Assembly (NCBI GenBank): GCA_022575985.1
Contig: JAKSXM010000237.1
Span: 1,692,501 to 1,756,500, forward strand
Source: Anagrus nilaparvatae
Lineage: Eukaryota; Arthropoda; Insecta; Hymenoptera; Mymaridae
DNA: 64,000 nucleotides
Reading direction: 5' to 3'
The notes beneath the pieces were generated by a model. It saw nothing but the letters and a program-made list of their open reading frames with translations. It was not told the origin of the DNA and did not search any database. Shown piece by piece: positions 11,845 through 21,329 of the stretch (position 1 is the first letter of the stretch; each line of letters opens with the position of its first letter). Both the position numbers and the translations under genes were made by a program.

Positions 11845-12335
11845 ATTTAGAAAAGTGTTTAATAAATACAAAGAAACTTGGTTTTTACATTCTCATACAA
11901 TCCATTCCGAGATCTGAAGTGATGAAAATGTCCACTTTTTGATTTTTTTAATTTTGAAGTTCTTAGCTTCAAACAGTTGTAACTCTGAACCGTGAGCTCA
12001 AATTAGAAAAAAAAAAACTTCAAATCGATAGCATTTTTTCCAAGGAATAATTTGCACTAAACCTTGCCTCCAAAAACCTCTTAGATCCTGAGAAAAATCA
12101 GTTTTAGTGAAAAAAAATGAAATTATTTTGCGTTTTCGACCACTAACTTCTGATATTGATTTATCGAAATCATTTAAATATTTTTTAAAAATTCAAAAAA
12201 GGTCTGGAGATATTTCTTTAAAGATTACTTTAAAACCATTTTTATGTATTTTCGTCCGTACAATTCTTCATAATTGCGTGTCCAATAAAATCTAAAATAG
12301 TCAATTTTTTAAATTATTTCATTTTAATATATATA
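11845..12335 (+). repeat. Second copy of the 860-1435 repeat block
   Basis: It shares 'cagttgtaactctgaacc' and the downstream frame at 12107-12295 (MKKNEIILRFRPLTS...). The first 14 or so residues align with the 1184 copy, and similarity continues through a GDISLKI motif in both. Confidence 0.6.
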
Positions 12336-12584
12336 GGATTTCATTTAGAAAAATTTATTATTATTAACAGCATTCCAGAGCTCTGGAATTATTGACATTT
12401 TCTATGGGGAATCTAGTAAATTTGGACTGATTTGAGCTAATCGAATTCTGATTTCTTGAAGCTAAACCGGGTTTATGCCTTGTTTTTTCTTTGTACATCC
12501 TTAATGAATGTGCTGCAGTTTTGCTATCCATAAGTATCTCTGAGAAATCGGCACTCCAAGGTCATCTCCAAATTTAAGTGCGAT

Positions 12585-14095
12585 TTAAGCCATATGCAGA
12601 TATGGCTTTTGCCTTATGTATCTGGGTTTTTGCAAGGGAGATTTCCACCTTGAGCACAGCGACGCAGCCGAATAATGGTTAGTTGCGGGTCCCGCTAAAA
12701 TATGACTGAAGGTTATTATTTTCTGGTTTAGTAATGTGTGAAGGTAAGCCTTGGGGCCAGGAAGACTTCGGTCTTTTTGGATAGGCGTGGCAAACCAAGA
12801 CAAGAAACTCTAGCTGTGTTTGAGGAAACTCTAAATTTCTCCGCCGTGTGTCTGCCCATGCGGAACATGTGTATTTACATTTGCATGTCAAATGTGTGTG
12901 TCTACACAGATGCACGGAATTGACAGTATGCCGTGCGGCGCGACCCGTGAGTGCCAAAAGAGGATCCTGGATAGGGAAGCACGCTATCTGGTTATGTGCC
13001 GAGCAACCTGAACTATCTTTGGCCTCTGCTGACGCAAGATGGGAGGTGGGGAACTATGCTTTTATGATTTTTTTTCGTGAATGGGAGGAGTAAGGTGGTG
13101 CAAGTACATGCCGTCAGCTATATCCTCTGTGATGCAACCAGTCTGCATGTCAGCTGCCCGGAATGTGAGGGGTTGAAGGAGGCCGTTGAAAATGGAGTGA
13201 CGAAATCTTACATGATTCAAAATGTCGAATATAACTTTACATAAAAGCGCGACTGAATTTGAGAAGAACGGTAAAAATGCTCAAAATATGGATTTCGAAA
13301 TCGAGACAGAGGATGAGATAGAGAAGACTTACTCTGTACCTCGATTGACAAGAATATTATAGAGCTGAGGCGATGCCATGCTACAATCGAGAGGCTGTAT
13401 GATGAGATGACGGAAAAAATTGTTAAAGTGGAAGAGCAATTTAAAACAGCCTAACATGTCAATGGTAGTACAAGATGGCGTGAAGCTGTTCAAGAATAAT
13501 ATGAACAAGTTGAAAGTTATCAAAGGCTAGCAGGTAAGAGAAGCCCTTGCCATAGAGGTAGAATTTAAGCAATACGTAAGTGCTGAATATTCCAAAAGTG
13601 CCACACCTGATAAGAAACGGGGCCGAGAAGTATCGGGCGAGGAGCAAGGAGGAATCCAGACTCCTATTAAAAAGAGTGCTGGTGAAAAAAGCCAAAACAG
13701 GGAATTAAAAGTCTCTTCTGCTGCAGCTGCAGCTAAAAGGCTAGCAGCTGCCAGGTTAGTTAAGCCGCCTACGTAACTGTCAGCTCTCAGGTAGAGACGG
13801 TAAACCTGGTTAGAAACAATGGAGACGATGAATGAGATCCAGAATCTCAGACTCGCTCTAGAAATACCGAAGGCAATGAAGGCTTTCAACAATGCACTGG
13901 CCGTAGGAATAGAAGGAAAAATAGGAAAAAGGAAGAGAGAAGGTAAAAGGATGAGGAAAAGGGGAAGAAGAAAAAATCAAATCAAAAAAAGATTCCCAGA
14001 GCAAGAGATAAGGCAGTAACGATAAAGTTGACGGAGGACAGGGCTTATGCCGATGTCCTGCAGTAAATAAAGGAGAAAGTCAGTGAACCTTTAGT
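12585..14095 (+). pseudogene. R1-clade non-LTR retrotransposon: 5' UTR and decayed ORF1 (gag-like)
   Basis: Base composition jumps to near-balanced GC, unlike the flanks. From about 13582 one frame reads a hydrophilic stretch ending in an alanine-rich segment (KKRGREVSGEEQ..., SSAAAAAKRLAAARL). Another frame at 13819-14019 is charged. At about 14015-14075 the sequence reads VTIKLTEDRAYADVLQ then a stop, which matches the conserved pre-zinc-knuckle 'YADVL' motif of R1/TRAS ORF1 proteins. No CCHC knuckles and no ORF2 follow. A GC-rich 5'-UTR-like leader occupies 12585-13150. Several frameshifts separate the parts, so the copy is dead. Minus-strand open frames here are shadows. Confidence 0.65.
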
Positions 14096-14754
14096 GTAAA
14101 AAATCATAAATCAGCACCATGAGGTTTCAAAATTTTTATTCAAGTGAAAAAGGATATTGGATGTTAGAGTTTACTGATTTTTTGTTTAAGGTGGATAAAT
14201 CATCGTTATTGTTAAATAACTTTTATAAAACTGTTTTTTATAATTAACCTTCAAAAAAAATTGGTAAAAAAATTTAAATTTAAAAATAAGTGATTTACAT
14301 GTGCTGTGCTTAAAAGAAAAAACACATATTTGAAACATACATACACTAACACTATTTACAATTATATACATCGATACGGAACAATAGTAAATAATTATAG
14401 CATTCATATTATTTGGCATACCATATTTAAATAAATCCATTGAGATTCACATTAACAAAAAACTAAACCAAAATTCAATATTTTATTCATTTCTGTAGTA
14501 TTTTGTTGTTTGTTGTAGTTTGTCGTTCGACTGGTATATTGTATTTTGTAGTTTAGTTTCCTCAGGAATTGGGAAATTTAGACGTAACCAAACTGTAAAT
14601 TTATTTATGTATAATAACATCATTTTGGAATCACATATTAATAAATCAAAAAATCGAAATAAAACTCTCTGCACATAATATATTTTATTGATGTTGATAG
14701 AGCATTCCAAACAACTTAGTTTTAGAGGCTTTAAATAGAAATTGGGTTTGTTTA
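14096..14754. other. No gene recognised
   Basis: AT-rich sequence with short chance open frames on the minus strand (14186-14440, 14483-14776) that resemble nothing I know. Confidence 0.5.
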
Positions 14755-15380
14755 GAAAATAAGATCCCCTTAACAAAGTTAGAATTTCTAAATTGCCTCT
14801 AATTTCTTTTGAATTCTATCTACTTATATTTTAACCACCAATGTTATAAATAAAATAAAGGTCTTCCAATGACATTTTGCTCTTCACCTATTTTATGTGA
14901 ACTTGCTAAGGATCATCTTGAAAAAACTTGTCTTAATAAATTACGTAGCTCTAAAGTTTTAAATAACAATTTTAACTTTTTTTCTAACCCTGAAAAAGAC
15001 TGCAAATCCCTGGTTCTCTTTTATAAACGATGTGTTGATGACTGTTTTTTAATTTGCAACAATAAAGATATAAAAAAGATCCTTGCCAATTTCAACAGTT
15101 ACCATAATGACTTAAAATTTACCTTAAAAAAATAAAAACCAAAAAATAATAGCATTAACTTCCTTGATATAACAATTTTCAGAAATAAAAATTCTTTTGT
15201 TTCTACTAATTGGTACAAGAAAGAAACTTATTCCGGCCGATATCTAAACTTTAACTCCCATCACCCTGAAAAACAAAAAATAGCGAAAAAATTCCTAGAA
15301 GAAAATGAGTATTCTTTAAAATTGTAAACAAATATGTAAAGAAACGAATTCATTCCATAAAACAAAACTATAATCCTGAT

Positions 15381-15393
15381 AATAACACACTAA
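15381..15393 (+). repeat. Target-site duplication, left copy (AATAACACACTAA)
   Basis: The identical 13 bases recur at 15815-15827 directly after the poly(A) of the inserted R1 fragment. Confidence 0.85.
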
Positions 15394-15814
15394 GGCCGGA
15401 GACGGTGGTTCTGGAAATGCTGCGGAGTTCCGAAAACTGGAACAAAGTAGTAGAGTACGTAAGGACCACCTTGTTGAAGAAGAAGGAGGAGGGCATTCTA
15501 TCGTAGAGAGCTCTCCTGCCTCTAGGCAGGGGGGAAGGCAGCGGCCAGCTGCCTAGGCTGCGCGTCCCAAACTGAAGTTATACCTGAAAAGGGAGTTCCG
15601 GTTTGGAACAAACAAGCGCGGGGGGTTTAAAGTGTGTTTATCCAGTAAGAATCTGGGGCGTAGCCGGCGACCGCGTTCGCCGGTGGTCTCCCAGTTGTAC
15701 ACTTTGTACAACTGGGCGGTCATGGAAATTTGCGGGTCTTTAAGGCCCGCAAACACTCCATGGCTGATGCAAGATTCACATATTTCCCTTAAAAAAAAAA
15801 AAAAAAAAAAAAAA
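15394..15814 (+). mobile_element. R1-like 3' fragment: ORF2 C-terminus, 3' UTR, poly(A)
   Basis: The frame 15393-15506 reads RPETVVLEMLRSSENWNKVV and continues to KKKEEGILS and a stop. This is the C-terminal tail of R1/TRAS ORF2. A GC-rich 3' UTR of about 280 bp follows, with a hairpin ('cagttgtacactttgtacaactg'-type, near 15690-15715), and the fragment ends in about 25 A. It is flanked by a 13-bp target duplication and lies inside the Penelope-like element. The short length is typical of 5' truncation during target-primed reverse transcription. Confidence 0.85.
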
Positions 15815-16329
15815 AATAACACACTAATAAAAATAATACAACTATTACCTCAAAAATCAGATTAGTATTGCCATATTTCAAATATTCAAAAAAAAAATAG
15901 TATACGCTCTAAGCAATATGGATATATCTATCATTAACAAAACCACAAACAAATTCAAAACAATAATTACTTTGGTAAAAGACAGACTTGAAAAATTTGA
16001 TACAAACAATGTAGCTTATAAAATAAAATGTAATGACTGCAATTATACATAAGTTGATCAAACTTGTAGAAAATTAAACAACTGAGTAAAGAACATGAAA
16101 AAGCATATGATAATAAAGATAAAAACTCAGTTTTCTACCAACATAAAAAAACGCTGCCAAGTAATTGGCACTATGGTTCCTCATTAGCAATAACAAAACT
16201 TTGTCAATATTCTATTTTATCTAATAAAAAATTAAAATATTAAAATATTCAAAACTCATCATTCCAAGTATTAATACTTTCAGAGAAATAAAATAGGCAC
16301 TATATCAATAAAAAGATAATACTTTTTTA

Positions 16330-17090
16330 ACTTTTTAATGTAAAAAATTTTGAAAAAAAGAATTTCGAAAAATTACGTATCAGATGGAGGAATCCTTTAA
16401 AAACGATAATTCTAGATATTCATACTTTTATAGGAAAGAATAAAGTACTAAGTCCTAAAGAAAAAAAAATTATTGTTTTTTTCTAATTTTCTTATATAAA
16501 AAATTTTAAAAGAAAATTTTGAAAAAAAATTAGTTATCAGATTGTTGATATCCACTTAAAAAGATAATTCTACATATTAGTACTTTCATGGGAAAAAATG
16601 AGGTTATACGTCCAAAAAGAAAAAAAATTATGCTATTTTTTTAATTATTTTATTTAAAAAATTTAGAAAAAAAAAATTTCAAAAAATTACGTATCAGATG
16701 GAGAAATCCTTTACAAATGATAATTCTAGATATTCGTACTTTTATAGGAAAAAATTAAGTATTACGTCTTAAAATAAAAAAAATTTTGGAGTTTTTTGTA
16801 TTTTTTGGCGACAAAAATATTAAGAAAAAAATTTTGAAAAAATTAAGTATCAGGTCCAAAAAATTACTATTAAGGATATTTCTAAAACTAGTACTTCCAC
16901 AGAAATAAATTAAGTACTGCGTCCATAAAGAAAAAAAAAATTGGTATTTTTTGTATTTTTCGGTGAAAAAAGTTTTGAGAAAAAAATTTTCAATAAATAA
17001 ATTATAAGATTCGAGATATCGAGTAAAACGATATTTCTAGATATCAGTACTTTCATGGAAAAATTTAATATTTATACGTTCATTTATTAA
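16330..17090 (+). repeat. Tandem repeat, ~156-bp unit, about five copies
   Basis: The anchor 'aaaaattacgtatcagat' and variants recur at about 16366, 16522, 16678, 16836 and 16992, a 156-158-bp period. Each unit also carries 'gataattctagatattcgtac'-like and 'ctttcataggaaaaaa'-like blocks. Non-coding. Confidence 0.8.
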
Positions 17091-17364
17091 ATTAATTAAT
17101 TAATTATTTGATACGACCTTGATGAACAAACAAACCCTTAGATTCGAAAAACTCACATTTTTGATACGTGGAGTCAAACAGACTTCACTTTTTTTATTTT
17201 AACGTATCAAGTAGTTTTGCTAATTTTTTTAATCAACAAATTTGTTTGATTAAATATTTTTTTAAAAATCTCATTTTTGCAAATTAAATTTTTAAGTAAT
17301 GAATTGATGTTGAGAATAATATTTTTTATGAAAAAACATTGAAAAAAAGTTTGTGAAAAAAATG

Positions 17365-17425
17365 TCTCCAGATGAGTTTCGATCCCGTGTCCCTCTGATA
17401 TCCGGTCAGCCGCTCTAACCTCAAA
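17365..17425 (-). other. tRNA-like remnant (possible SINE head or decayed tRNA)
   Basis: On the minus strand 'ggttagagcggctgacc' resembles an A box/D-arm. 'gggatcgaaactc', about 30 bases on, resembles a B box/T-arm. The acceptor stem is not clear and the anticodon arm does not fold cleanly, so I do not call it a functional tRNA. Confidence 0.4.
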
Positions 17426-17479
17426 TTAAAAAAAAAAAGTACCCCAAGCTTTTTTGGTCAAAAAATTTTTGAAAAAAAA

Positions 17480-17650
17480 ATTAGGACTTAATTCCATAAT
17501 ATTTGTGAAATATCAGCGATTACATACGTACGTACGTACACACACACACACACGCACACATTCCTGGGGTCCCAAAACGTGCTTATATGCCAAAAAATCA
17601 GAAAACAAAATTTGACCTAACACGATGGTTCCTCTATGAGGAACCAAAAA
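17480..17650 (-). repeat. Inverted copy of the GGTTCCTC-hairpin repeat
   Basis: Contains 'gtgaaatatcagcg', a (CA)n tract at 17538-17560, 'caaaacgtgcttatatgcc' and ends in 'ggttcctctatgaggaacc'. Parts lie in the same order as at 2484-2695, on the other strand. Confidence 0.65.
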
Positions 17651-18015
17651 CACTATAGTTATTATTTAACTTCTTACAAACATCTATATTAGATAATGAA
17701 AGAATTTATCATAGACGAACGTTTAGTGAAATGCTGCATATACAATTTATGGATTGTGCACTGAATTGCTTGTACAATACTAAAAAATTAAAATACTTCT
17801 ATAAAAGCAGTATTGAATGCATAAAAAAGAATTCATAAGTCTCCTTTATTAATTTTTCCAACAAAAAAAAGGTTTAACATTTTTTTCATTTTTTCTAGTC
17901 AGAATAGTTATTATCATTAAAAAAATAAAAAACTCAAAACTGCGTAGTATATATAATTAATAACTTAATTAATTAATATTGCTGGTTTCATATTACTAGA
18001 TTTTATATTATATAT

Positions 18016-19335
18016 TAGAGTGTGTCTTATTTTTTTTTTTCGATATTTTTTGGCTCCCCCTATTTTTTTCGAATACTTTGGTCATAAAAAACCCCCAGCT
18101 CCAAGGATTTTGATTTTCGATTTTTTTAACCCGTGCCACCGAGCACTTGAAGTTTCCCATTTAAATAACATGGGAATTTTGGGTTTTTAGCTATACAAAT
18201 TTTTACAAAATCCAAAAAGCATTTTAAAAAGCTAATTTTTACTGAAAACATACTTTTATATGTTGTAACGACATGCAAAAAGCCCTCCATTCATTTCAAA
18301 GGGAATTTAAGGAGTAGAAACGCAAATTTACATGTTGGCTCAATCTTATAAAACAGGGTTTTTTGGTAATTTTCGATAAAACTCTACAAACTAAAAAATG
18401 AACTAAAATACTTCTGATTAGTCTACTTTTTTTGGTGTAAATGTCACCTTTCAAACGATGTAAACCGTGTATTTATATCACTGATTCTCTCACCGCTATA
18501 GTTTAATTGACTTGGTTAATTACCTACTGGTAATTTTCGACTAAAAATAACCAATTTTTGAATTTTTTTAAACTGATGTCAAAAATGTAATTTTTGAAGA
18601 ACTTGAGCTTTATAGGTCTTAAAAATTTTCTACAAGCTTCAAATTTCCAAAAATTTTTTACTTACTGCTTTTCAATAAATTATTAACCAGAGATGATAAA
18701 TTAAAGTCATAGTCCCAATTTCAGGGTTTAAAAAAAAAATCAATTTTTATCATTATCTTTGAAAAACGATATCTTAAAAACTATTTAAGAAAAGAGACGA
18801 GTAAAAAATTTTTGGAAACTTGAAGCTTGCAGAAAACTTTTAAGGCCTATAAAACTCAATTTTATCGAAAATTACAATTTTGGCAGCAATTTAAGCAAAT
18901 TTAAAAATTGGGCCTTTCGGGTCAAAAATTACCAATAGATTAATTGACTATAGCGGTGAGAAAAACAGTGATAAAAATACACGGTTTACGTCGTTTAAAA
19001 AGTGACACTTGCACCAAAAAAAGTAGAACAACCAGAAGTGATTTGGTTAATTTTTGAAGTCGCAGCGTTTTATTGAAAATTACCGAAAAACCCTATTTTA
19101 TAAGATTGAGCCAATATGTAAATTTGCGTTTCTAGCCCAAAATTTCCTTTGGAATGAATGCAGGGCTTTTTGCATGTCTTTACAACATATAAAAGAATGT
19201 TTTCTAGTAAAAATTAGCTTTTTAAAACGCATTTTGGCTTTAGTAAAAATTTGCATAGCTAAAAACTCAAAATTCCCATGTAATTTAAATGGGAAACTTC
19301 AAGTGCTCGGTGGCAAAAAAATAAGACACACTCTA
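18016..19335. mobile_element. 1.3-kb hairpin element with 8-bp target duplication (hAT-like)
   Basis: The ends are TAGAGTGTGTCTTAT and its exact inverse. The flanks are TTATATAT at 18008-18015 and TTATATAT at 19336-19343, an 8-bp duplication. The two arms (about 18016-18670 and 18690-19335) are inverted copies along their whole length, for example 'gagcacttgaagtttccc' against its inverse and 'ataaaacagggttttttgg' against 'cgaaaaaccctattttat'. The 8-bp duplication and TAGAG start fit hAT, though P-like elements also make 8-bp duplications. There is no transposase. The open frame at 19054-19380 is arm sequence. Confidence 0.85.
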
Positions 19336-19825
19336 TTATATATGTTATTTTTGACTACAATAATTTTTATTTTATTTTAGTTATATTTGTATTTAATTTT
19401 TTGTTTAATTTTTAATTTTTATATTGTAAAATAAATAAATTTTTATTTTTAATGCAGGCTTATAAACAGTTTTTATTATCTCCATGAGCATCATACTATG
19501 TATATTTTAAGTATATTAAACTTTCTGGCAATAATAATAATAATAAATAATAACAGTATAAAAATTGAACTATCTGCAGCTGAGATATAAAACTAGGAGA
19601 GACAAATCAAGAAAGTTATTTTTCTCGCGAGTGTGTAGTTAAAAAACCAATTTTATACCCTAGAATCAAATTCTACGAGAAATTTCCTATAGAAACCATA
19701 TAGAAAAAAAATTTTAACTGTTAAGTAAGATTTTGCGAGAAAAATTTCTTAACAATTTAAAATTTTTAAATTTTGATCAAAATCAAAATTGCTGTAAAAA
19801 ATATAAAATTTGTTTTAATCCTCAG

Positions 19826-19950
19826 GTACACCAGATGGGTCTGAAAGTATCCGTAGCTCACGCAGCTTCGGCCGAAACGCTTCTGAATTTTAGGGTCTCA
19901 GAGAGCTACGTTGTGCATGAACGTAATTTTTCGTATTTTCATTTTAAAAG
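19826..19950 (+). other. Candidate exon, unknown gene
   Basis: A pyrimidine-rich tract 'tttgttttaatcctcag' precedes 19826 and a donor AAAG|GTAAGA follows 19950. GC content is higher than its surroundings. One frame gives TPDGSESIRSSRSFGRNASE and then a stop at 19891. Another stays open throughout (VHQMGLKVSVAHAASAE...). It could be a terminal or internal host exon. Alternatively it is piggyBac sub-terminal sequence, since 'gggtctcagagagct' resembles 'gggtctctaagacct' at 20879. Confidence 0.3.
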
Positions 19951-20067
19951 GTAAGAAATGTTTAAATTAATAAAAAATATCTTGTTTTGTTTATTTATTA
20001 GTAAATAAAAATAAATTTGTTTATATTTATGAGTGTCTAAGACTTTTGAACGGTTTTTTATAGGCCA

Positions 20068-20930
20068 ATGCGTTTATTTTATGAAATCCTCTATAAAGCC
20101 ATTTCGATCTCGTACAGTCTGTACACGTTTAATGCAAAAAAAGACCCAGTAGAAAGAATTGATTTTATTTCTCAGCTTGCTTTAGATTTATTAAAGCTCC
20201 ATTTTTAGGATAGGTTGAATCTTCGAGGAACCCAGGTTTATTTGAAAAAACAAATAAATTATGTGTTAATGGTGATAATAACGAACACGAAGAAGATCCT
20301 AGAGATGTTTTGTAAGATAATGTCTTAGAGCGCAGGCAAAGGTGTTATTTATGGCCACTAAAACTAGACAGGAAAATTAAAATTTGACGATATGCAAAAA
20401 GCATAGAAAAAAGGGATGCATTGAGTGCTCTAGACTAAAAAATAAGTCATAAACTTTTTGTAATTATGTAACTTTGTTTTTTTTTCCTCTTTTTTCAACT
20501 TATTTTTAACACTTTTGCGTAATAAAACCTAATTTAAAACCCTCATTTTCATTTCCCGGAATAATTCACTTTTTTCCACCATAACCTAACTCTGTCTTTA
20601 TTTTGTCTATATTAAGTATGATTCTTGGCATTTTTGGAAAAATACCTATAAAGCTTTTTATTTTTATTTGTTGCAAAGTTACACTAATTTGAAGAAATAG
20701 CCTATTTTAAAAGAACGCTTTTATTTTTTTTATCGCAACTGCTAAGATTTGAATAAATTAGTATTTTTTATTGCATTCTTTTGTTTTTGAGTAGTTTTCC
20801 AATCGAAAATAACCAACAAGTCAAATTCTGTTGATATAAACAGAAGTTACAGTTGTTCAAAGTTGCTTCGGGTCTCTAAGACCTGCGTCGTGTAAGGTCA
20901 GGAAAAAAAGGTACCTGGGGTTGCTGAGGG
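20068..20930 (+). pseudogene. piggyBac-like transposase C-terminus and 3' transposon end
   Basis: 20068-20210 reads MRLFYEILYKAISISYSLYT and continues KKDPVERIDFISQLALDLL, with one or two frameshifts. This is the conserved region before the C-terminal domain of piggyBac transposases. 20325-20436 holds RCYLWPLKLDRKIK and CKKHRKKGCIEC in shifted frames, a broken cysteine-rich C-terminal zinc domain. After about 440 bp of 3' sequence the element ends in GCTGAGGG followed by TTAA (20931-20934), the expected piggyBac target site. The catalytic DDD core and the 5' end are missing. Confidence 0.65.
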
Positions 20931-21105
20931 TTAAAAGGCTAGAAATTGTGGATCGTTTATTTTTGTAGATATATTTTTGAAGAAAAATATTTTAGAGCAC
21001 ATTCTAAGACTTGAAAATCTAAACTATATACTTCACAAATACTGACCCAGTTAGAATTTAAATTTTTAAAAAATGTAACAAGTAATATTAAGTTTATAAA
21101 TTTAC

Positions 21106-21264
21106 CTGGCGAAGATCTACTTAGATTTAGTGGTAAATTTATTGAATGGTGACTTTTTGCTTCGGTAGATACTTCTTTAATATCAGCATCATACGATGTA
21201 CTATTACGTAAGTTTATCATACTGGCAACATTTTTTACTGTTTCATCAGGAAATTTTTCCTTTC
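21106..21264 (-). other. Candidate internal exon, unknown gene
   Basis: On the minus strand a strong acceptor 'ttttttttgtttttag' precedes 21264 and a donor CCAG|GTAAAT follows 21106. The 159-base exon is fully open (GKEKFPDETVKNVASMINLR...SPG) with unbiased, protein-like composition. I do not recognise the protein. The surrounding open frame 20957-21325 runs through both putative introns and is less protein-like outside these limits. No partner exon was identified. Confidence 0.35.
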
Positions 21265-21329
21265 CTAAAAACAAAAAAAAAATTAATTGATAAGATTGGT
21301 TTTGTTTGAAAGTAATAGTACACAAGTTC

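Larger units (their letters stand above)
14755..16255 (+). pseudogene. Penelope-like element: reverse transcriptase and GIY-YIG endonuclease remnants
   Basis: The RT part runs from about 14755 to 15350. KGLPMTFCSSPILCEL corresponds to the G-x-PMG-x-P-x-SPILA block. CVDDCFLI is the catalytic xVDD box with Y replaced by C. NFLDITIF and TNWYKKETYSGRYLNF are hallmark Penelope C-terminal RT motifs. After an R1 insertion (15394-15814) the element resumes. NNVAYKIKCNDCNYT, a stop, then VDQTCRKL near 16010-16080 matches the GIY-YIG endonuclease with its K-C-x2-C linker. There are at least three in-frame stops plus the insertion, so it is inactive. No terminal repeats were resolved. Confidence 0.8.

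Noticed and set aside
12585..13892. Minus-strand open frames of up to 121 codons
   Set aside because: Antisense to the R1 leader and ORF1; the plus strand carries the recognisable YADVL motif.
15553..15865. Open frames on both strands ending in poly-F or poly-K
   Set aside because: They cross the R1 3' UTR and poly(A) tract.
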